From: Smallanthus sonchifolius
Taxonomy: Eukaryota; Streptophyta; Magnoliopsida; Asterales; Asteraceae
DNA length: 64,000 nucleotides
Reading direction: 5' to 3'
Assembly (NCBI GenBank): GCA_023525975.1
Contig: CM042032.1
Coordinates: 76,282,260-76,346,259, forward strand
Both the position numbers and the translations under genes were made by a program. The notes beneath the pieces are model-generated. The model searched no databases. It had not been told where the DNA came from and saw only the letters and a list, made by a program, of their open reading frames with translations. The first letter of the stretch is position 1. Each line of letters begins with the position of its first letter. This document shows positions 57,887-64,000 of this stretch, one piece after another.

Positions 57887-58626
57887 ATGTCGTCAACCCC
57901 ACCTCCATCACCTAAGGCACCTATCCTATCATCCCTAGAGCCCAAAAGGCGCCGGACTAGTTCCAGTGACTATTCAGTTGAGCAGGGGAAACGAGCAGCG
58001 CGCAAGCATTGAATCCTGCTCGCAATTGGAACGCATACCCACAAATGACCCAAAGATGGATCGAAATGGGAAATGTCCCATTACCTTACTTCGGTTCTAC
58101 TTCCTCATCATATACCTTGCCTATCTTGCCATGCACTATGGAACAAGCTTTTGCAGCCTTTGTATTTTATATGTCTAGAGAGTTGAGCATTGTGAAAGAT
58201 GCTACTGATGAGATACCGGATATTCTGAAGAGAGAGCCTCAAATAGAGGAGAATAAGGTAGGGATAGAGCTTTTGACTGCTGAACTAGCAGTAACTGACC
58301 AGGTCCATAACGTTTTGGTGGATCATGTGACGCAATTAGAGACGAGGGTGGACACCTCGGACAATGACATGGAAGGAGTTCTGGAGAGAGTGGCTACTCT
58401 GGAAGCTCAGCTACATGTAGCAAACCACACTGCTGAAGGTCTTCAAGAGAGGGTGACTCACTTGGAAGCCCAACTGCAAGCCGCTATATTTCTTGAGGAG
58501 ATTCCACTTTCTGATGGCGAGGAGGAGCCCTTTGAGGAGGAGCCCTTTGAGGAGGAACCCTTTGAGGAAGAACCCTTCGAGGAGGAGCCCTTGGAGGAGG
58601 AACCGGTGGAGATGGACGATGCATAA
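57887..58626 (+). pseudogene. extra coiled-coil ORF between primer site and gag
   Basis: It starts MSSTPPPSPKAPILSS, with a Pro/Ser-rich and then basic N-terminus (PKRRRTS). A frameshift at about 57995-58008 leads into the frame ending at 58626, about 245 residues in all. The middle contains LxxQLE-type heptads (TAELAVTDQVHNVL, RVATLEAQL, RVTHLEAQL), so a coiled coil is likely. The end is a run of EEEPF units made by a 15-bp repeat (about 58519-58600). I know no function. It precedes the gag start by 285 bp, is in the sense orientation, and is not part of the usual gag-pol layout. It may be an accessory protein of this gypsy lineage, or the remains of an older gag N-terminus. Confidence 0.6.
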
Positions 58627-58911
58627 TCGTATGTTTCTTTCGATAACGAAGATGTTTGATGATCTTCCTATTCTATCTTCCTTTTCATGCCTGTTTTTGC
58701 TTATGTTATTTCTTTTTTCAAACCTAGATGGGTAAGGTTGTTCCCATTCAATAAAAGCATGAGAAGTTTAATGTTTGAGTTATTTATTTTGTAGCCTTAC
58801 AATTTATTTAATTTTCAAAATATTAGATGTTGTATCTTCTTACTCATACCTGAATAATGTTTAATATGCAATATATTTCTCATTGTTTTTCATTTGTCAT
58901 TGTCAAGAATC

Positions 58912-60820
58912 ATGTCAGGGAGAGGACGCGGAGGTCGTGCCGGTGGTCGAGGTACCATTAACATGACGGCAACAGAGCTAGTGGCACTAATAAACGATAG
59001 TGTGGCGGAGGCTCTAGCAGCACAAAATGCTGCAGGTAAATGCTTTAGCTATTGACTAATGACGTCAATCCATCTTCTAAAAACATTTTCTTAAACCCTA
59101 TAATTACAATCCTATATTGTTTCTAAATCCAGGCCAGCAAAACCAGCAAAATCAACAACCAGCCTGCACTTTCAAGGCATTCATGGATTTTAAGCCCCAC
59201 GCCTTTAGTGGAGCTGAAGGAGCCATTGGACTACTTCGATGGTTTGAGAAGATAGAATCAGTGATTGCCATGTGCAACTGCCCTGTGGCTAATCAGGTAA
59301 AGTTTGCCGCCGAAACTTTGGAGGGCCCGGCTCTCACATGGTGGAACGCCCAGGTCCAAATGTTGGGTATGGCCATGGCGAATGGACTCCCGTGGGAGGA
59401 ATTTAAATCAATGATGAAGGAGGAATACTGTCTCCGCGATGAAATCCGGAAGTTAGAGGGAGAGTTTTGGAACCTAAAGATGGAGGGTTCTGAAATTAAA
59501 CTCTACACCACACGTTCGCATGAACTTGCTACTATGTGCCCGCATATGGTGACCCCTGATTACAAGAGAATTGAGCTTTACATTGGAGGTCTAGTGCCTC
59601 AAATACAAAGCATGGTTACTTCATCCAATTCTGCCACTATCCAACAAACTATCCGACTTGCCCATAAGTTAACCGATCAGGCGGTGACTCAAGGGACTCT
59701 ACCTCCGAGAGGTTCGGTCTCTAAACCCACCGACAATCACAAACGCAAGTTTAATCACCATTCCAACACCCACAACCACTCCAACTCTCACTCTAAAGGA
59801 CCCCAACCCAACCAACCCCAATTTAATCAACCACAGCAGCAGCAACATCGTAGGTTTGAGCCTACTAAGAACTTCAACCAATCGACCTCTTCAGGTCAAA
59901 ACCAGGGTGGTTACGCGGGGAAGTCTCCGAAGTGTAACAAGTGCAACTTCCACCACTTCGGGTTTTGCAATCGTTGCCAGAGGTGTGGAAAAATAGGTCA
60001 TGCTGCCAAGGATTGCAGGGGTGAGTTACAAGCTAAACAACCTTTTCAACAACCTGGATCCACAAGGGGTTGTTTTGAGTGCGGAAAGGAAGGACATATT
60101 CGGAAGAATTGTCCTCAATTGAAGAAAGGGGGTAATGGAAACCGCAACCCTAACCAGAATAACAATGGCAATGGTGGTAACAATGGCAATGGTGGAGGAA
60201 ATGGTGCGAAGGGACGAGCCTTCGTACTAGGATCTGGAGAAGCCCGTTACGATCATAATGTGGTCACCGGTAAGTTTCTCTTAAATAATTACTTTGCTTC
60301 TGTCTTTTTTGACACTGGTGCTGATAGAAGTTTTATATCTAAGAAACTTAGTGATATGATAAAAGGAACTCCAACTCTGTTAGAAGCTAAGTATATAATA
60401 GAGATAGTTGATGGCCAAATAATTGAAGCAACCCACATTCTTAAGGGATGTAAGCTTGAGCTAGCTAAACATATATTTGATATCGACCTTATGCCGGTCG
60501 CACTTGGTAGTTTTGATGTAATTGTCGGCATGGATTGGCTATCTAAAAACCAAGCTGAAATTATCTGTCATGAGAAGATTGTTCGTATTCCTCTCCCGAA
60601 TGGAGAAATCCTTTCCGTTCAGGGTGAAAGAGTTGGTGCAGTCATGGGCATCATATCCTTTATGAAAGCACAAAAATGCCTTCGAAAGGGGCATACAGCT
60701 ATTTTGGCTCTTGTTGCTGAGCAGTCGGCAGAAGAGAAAAAGATTGATGATATTCCCGTCGTTCGTGAATTTTTAGAAGTATTTCCCGAGGATCTGCCTG
60801 GTCTGCCACCGCACCGTTAA
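58912..60820 (+). pseudogene. gypsy gag-protease, spliced, ends in a premature stop
   Basis: The start ATG at 58912 gives MSGRGRGGRAGGRG, an RGG-like basic head. Exon 1 (58912-59035) joins exon 2 (from 59133) across a 97-bp intron. Exon 2 carries the retrotransposon gag domain (FKAFMDFKP..F.G, WFEKIE, LEGPALTWW; about 59160-59650) and a His/Asn/Gln-rich linker. Two CX2CX4HX4C knuckles follow (59975-60016 and 60071-60112), with an extra C/H cluster before them, and then the retropepsin DTGADRSF (60311). The frame ends at TAA (60818-60820) where related proteins have Gln before VEFQIDL, so the pol part is cut off. Gag forms the particle and protease cleaves it. Confidence 0.9.
59036..59132 (+). 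other. intron in gypsy gag (97 bp, phase 1)
   Basis: The donor GCAG|GTAAAT and the acceptor AAATCCAG|GCCAG keep the frame: the last G of exon 1 and the first GC of exon 2 make Gly. A branch-like GACTAAT lies at about 59055. Reading straight through meets stops, so splicing or loss of the 41-residue head are the only options. Expression is not proven. Confidence 0.65.
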
Positions 60821-62080
60821 GTTGAATTCCAAATTGATCTAGCACCCGGAGCAGCACCGATTGCTCGGGCACCTTACAGACTGGCACCCAGCGAATTACA
60901 AGAGTTGTCCACTCAATTGCAAGATTTGTTGGATAAAGGTTTCATCTGACCTAGTTCATCACCGTGGGGAGCTCCGGTACTATTTGTCAAAAGGAAGGAC
61001 GGAACTTTCCATATGTGTATTGACTACCGGGAGCTGAATAAATTCACAGTCAAGAATCGCTACCCTTTGCCTCGCATAGATGACCTCTTTGATCAACTCC
61101 AAGGATCAAGTTTCTATTCCAAAATAGATCTTAGGTCCGGCTACCATCAGTTAAGAGTACGAGAAGATGATATCTCTAAGACTGCTTTCAGGACAAGGTA
61201 CGGCCATTACGAGTTTATGGTCATGCCTTTCGGATTAACCAACGCACCTGCGGTATTCATGGACCTCATTAACCGTGTGTGTAAGCCTTACCTTGACCAA
61301 TTCGTTATCGTCTTCATCGACGAAATCCTCATCTATTCCAAGAAAAAGGAAGAACATGAGGAACATCTACACCTAATTTTGGAATTACTTAAGCGAAAGC
61401 AATTGTATGCTAAGTTCTCCAAGTGTGAATTCTGGATTCGGGAAGTTCAGTTTCTAGGGCATGTGGTTAACGAGAAAGGAATACATGTCGACCCATCAAA
61501 GATAGAAGCCATCAAGAATTGGGCAGTACCGACGACTCCGACTGAGGTGCGATAATTTCTGGGATTGGTTGGATATTACCGTTGATTCATTGAAGGATTT
61601 TCAAAAATTGCACAACCTCTCACTGCCTTAACCCAAAAGGGTAAAGCCTATAACTGGGGCGATAATCAAGAGTTAGCATTCCAACATCTTAAACAGAAAC
61701 TTTGCAGTGCACCTATTCTAGCTCTATTCAGGGTCTAGGTTGTGTCTTAATGCAACGCGAAAAAGTGATCGCATACGCTTCACGTCAATTAAAGGTTCAC
61801 GAGAAAAACTACACCACTCATGACTTAGAGTTGGGAGCTGTAGTTTTCGCACTTAAGATATGGAGACATTACTTGTACAGTACCAAGTGCACCATCTACA
61901 CCGATCATAAGAGTCTTCAACACATCTTCGAATAGAAAGAGTTGAACATGCGACAACGTCGTTGGGTCGAAATCTTAAACGATTATGACTGTGCGATCCG
62001 GTACCACCCGGGTAAAGCTAATGTTGTAGCTGATGCCCTAAGTCGAAAAGAAACAAAACCCAAACGAGTTTGAGCATTAC
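60821..62080 (+). pseudogene. gypsy reverse transcriptase and RNase H (dead)
   Basis: RT motifs PSSSPWGAPV, DYRELNK, IDLRSGYHQ and MPFGLTNAP are clear. The catalytic box reads VFIDEILIYS, so the second Asp is Glu (61322-61324). Stops: TGA 60947, TAA 61553, TGA 61583, TAG 61933, TGA 62071; each fits CGA, CAA or CAG with C to T. Near 61715-61730 a deletion joins PILAL to IQGLGCV and removes the first RNase H Asp motif, shifting the frame. Later RNase H motifs (YTTHDLEL, YTDHKSLQ, ANVVADALSRK) remain. Confidence 0.92.
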
Positions 62081-63545
62081 AGCTTACTATTCACCCCGGG
62101 TTACCTGACAAAATCCGTAGTGCTCAACTCGAAGCCCTAAAAGAGGAAAACCTACCGCTGGAAGGTACACGCGGTATGGAAGCACAACTTGAGGTCAAAT
62201 CTGACGGTATTCGCTACTTCGTCGAGCGAATATGGGTTCCAGTATTCGGAAACCTAAGGGAACTAGTTATGGATGAGTCTCATAAATCTCGTTACTCTAT
62301 TCATCCAGGTTCCGACAAAATGTACCATGATCTAAAGGTGCATATTGGTGGCCGAAGATGAAGGCCGATATAGCCACCTATGTTAGTAAGTGTCTGACTT
62401 GCGCGAAGGTCAAAGTTGAATATCAAAAGCCATCCGGTCTTATCCAACAACCAGAAATTCCCATGTGGAAATGGGAACAAATATCCATGGACTTCATCAC
62501 CAAATTACCATGAACTCCTACCAGATGTGATACAATTTGGGTAATTGTTGATCGATTAACAAAGTCCGCTCACTTCTTAGCAATCAAGGAGACCGACAAA
62601 ATGGATAAGCTTACTCGTACTTACTTGAAAGAAATAGTCTCTCGGCACGGGGTGCCAATCTCTATCATTTCGGATCGTGATGCACGATTCACTTCTCGCT
62701 TCTGGCAGTCGTTACATAAAGCTTTAGGCACGCGTCTAGATATGAGCACAGCATACCATCCTCAAACGGATGGCCAAACAAAATGTACTATCCAAACTCT
62801 GGAGGACATGCTACGAGCTTGTGTGATCGATTTCGGTAACACTTGGGAGTCTCACCTACCGTTGGTGGAGTTCTCCTACAACAACAGTTATCACACTAGC
62901 ATCAAGGCAGCTCCATTTGAAGCACTTTATGGACGGAAATGCCGTTCTCTTATTTGTTGGACCGAGGTTGGGGATAGCCAACTTACAGGTCCTGAACTTG
63001 TATTTGAAACTTCTGAAAAGATAGTTCAAATTATAAACCGTATGGCGGCAGCTCGTGATCGTCAAAAGAGCTATGCCGACAAGCGTCGTAAACCCTTAGA
63101 GTTTCAAATAGGTGACATGGTCTTACTCAAAGTCTCACCTTGGAAAGGTGTCATTCGTTTTGGGAAACGAGGCAAACTGACTCCTCGTTATGTTGGACCA
63201 TTCAAGATAATGAAGAGAATCGGACCAGTAGCGTATCAACTGGACTTACCTGAAGGACTTAGGGGTGTACACAACGTCTTTCACGTCTCAAATTTGAAGA
63301 AATGTCTAGCAGACGAATCACTCGCAGTTCCTCTTGAGGAACTACACATTGATGAACAGTTACGTTTCATCGAAGAACCCATGGAAATTATGGATAGGGA
63401 AGTCAAAACGTTAAAGCACAGTAAAATCCCTATTGTCAGAGTTCGTTGGAACTCGAAACGCGAACCGGAATTCACGTGGGAGCGCGAGGATCAGATGATA
63501 CGTAAATATCCTAATCTGTTCAAGCACTCCGCGTCAAATTCTTAA
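62080..63545 (+). pseudogene. gypsy integrase with chromodomain-like C-terminus (dead)
   Basis: The zinc-binding part has SIHPGSDKMYHDL and KCLTCAK (HHCC), with a shift at about 62339. The core has MDFITKLP (first Asp), a TGA at 62511, SDRDARF (second Asp) and then GQTKCTIQT, where the catalytic Glu of the DDE triad is Lys (62781-62783, fits G to A). From 62601 to the end the frame is open (314 residues), including EALYGRKC, GDMVLLKV and NVFHVSNLKK. The tail WNSKREPEFTWEREDQM resembles a group II chromodomain that targets chromatin. The long open 3' half shows the decay is recent, but the enzyme would be inactive. Confidence 0.92.
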
Positions 63546-63593
63546 GGTACTATTTTAATTTTCGGGACGAAAATTCTTTCAACTAGGGGATGA

Positions 63594-64000
63594 TGTGATA
63601 TCCCGGGAAAATTTTTTTATTTTATTTAATTTTCGGGACGAATGGAGATTAAGTACGGGCGGAATGATAAAACCTGTAAAATAAACCTCAAACAAACCCG
63701 CAGCATTAAACTGACACAAGTTACAGACTCAAAGTAAAAATTAAAGACTCGACTGCCTCACCAAGAACTTAAAGACTCAAGAAAGATAGCATGCAGAGAA
63801 ATATACTCAATGTGTGGCAAACACATAGACATGAAAACCATGGCAAGGTCGGTCATCGGTCATGAACGGTTTCACGTTTCCCATGGTAGTGGTGGTGGGA
63901 GGATATGGGTGAAGGTGAATGGTGGGTGGTGGGTGTAGTGATATTGGATGATGGATGATGGTGTGAAAATAGAGGTATGATAACGATGGTAATAATGGAT
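63594..64000 (+). repeat. 3' LTR of the terminal gypsy element (cut by window edge)
   Basis: A purine-rich AACTAGGGGATGA (63581-63593) is followed by TGTGATATCCCGGG, a typical gypsy LTR start. The first 100 bp contain TTTTCGGGACGAA, also present just before the LTR (63558-63572). It differs from the start of the 5' LTR at 54868. The right end is outside the window. Confidence 0.65.

Overview
The window looks like repeat-rich nuclear DNA from a eudicot plant. The LTR-retrotransposon families, Helitrons with GC hairpin and CTAG ends, hAT, PIF/Harbinger and MITE remnants, and the two-exon mitochondrial calcium uniporter gene all fit a large plant genome. The style of the copia and gypsy proteins suggests Asteraceae, but that is an impression, not a proof. 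Only one host gene looks intact: an MCU-type mitochondrial Ca2+ uniporter (exons 14269-14811 and 15240-15677). A second host-type gene, a plant ELO-like (GNS1/SUR4) membrane protein at 42510-43444, is broken by frameshifts and a stop. Nearly everything else is transposable elements and their debris.

Layout. 1-5145 is a decayed Ty1/copia element (gag, protease, integrase, RT). It is fused at about 5145 to the RT-RNase H-LTR end of a different copia element (5146-6849). 6850-14190 holds hAT and PIF/Harbinger remnants, a gypsy LTR piece, a tRNA-derived SINE and two TIR elements. 14190-15677 is the MCU gene, followed 157 bp later by a Tourist-like element. 16000-24630 is a zone of Helitron-type ends, two short repeat-protein reading frames, a 320-bp tandem array and a complete solo LTR (19950-22055). 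25436-26705 is a minisatellite that changes orientation. 27541-27979 is a well-defined non-autonomous Helitron. 28847-36044 is a nest: a hAT transposon, a gypsy LTR inside it, a solo LTR with perfect target-site duplication inside that, then an internally deleted copia element. 37190-42150 has several MITEs. 43535-47975 contains a second copy of a C-rich MITE, a gypsy pol remnant, and its 3' LTR split by another perfect solo LTR. 48692-50560 is a PIF/Harbinger transposase pseudogene with an internal tandem duplication. 52060-54867 has a copia fragment and a Tat-like LTR. 54868-64000 is a long gypsy element with an intron in gag and an extra coiled-coil reading frame upstream of gag.

Most elements are inactivated by stops that fit C-to-T (or G-to-A) transitions, as expected from long-term cytosine methylation, and several have also been reduced to solo LTRs by recombination. 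The most interesting points are the spliced gag and extra ORF of the terminal gypsy element, its unlike 5' and 3' LTRs, and the arrays of short CG-centred palindromes that recur with different sequence in five LTRs of this window.
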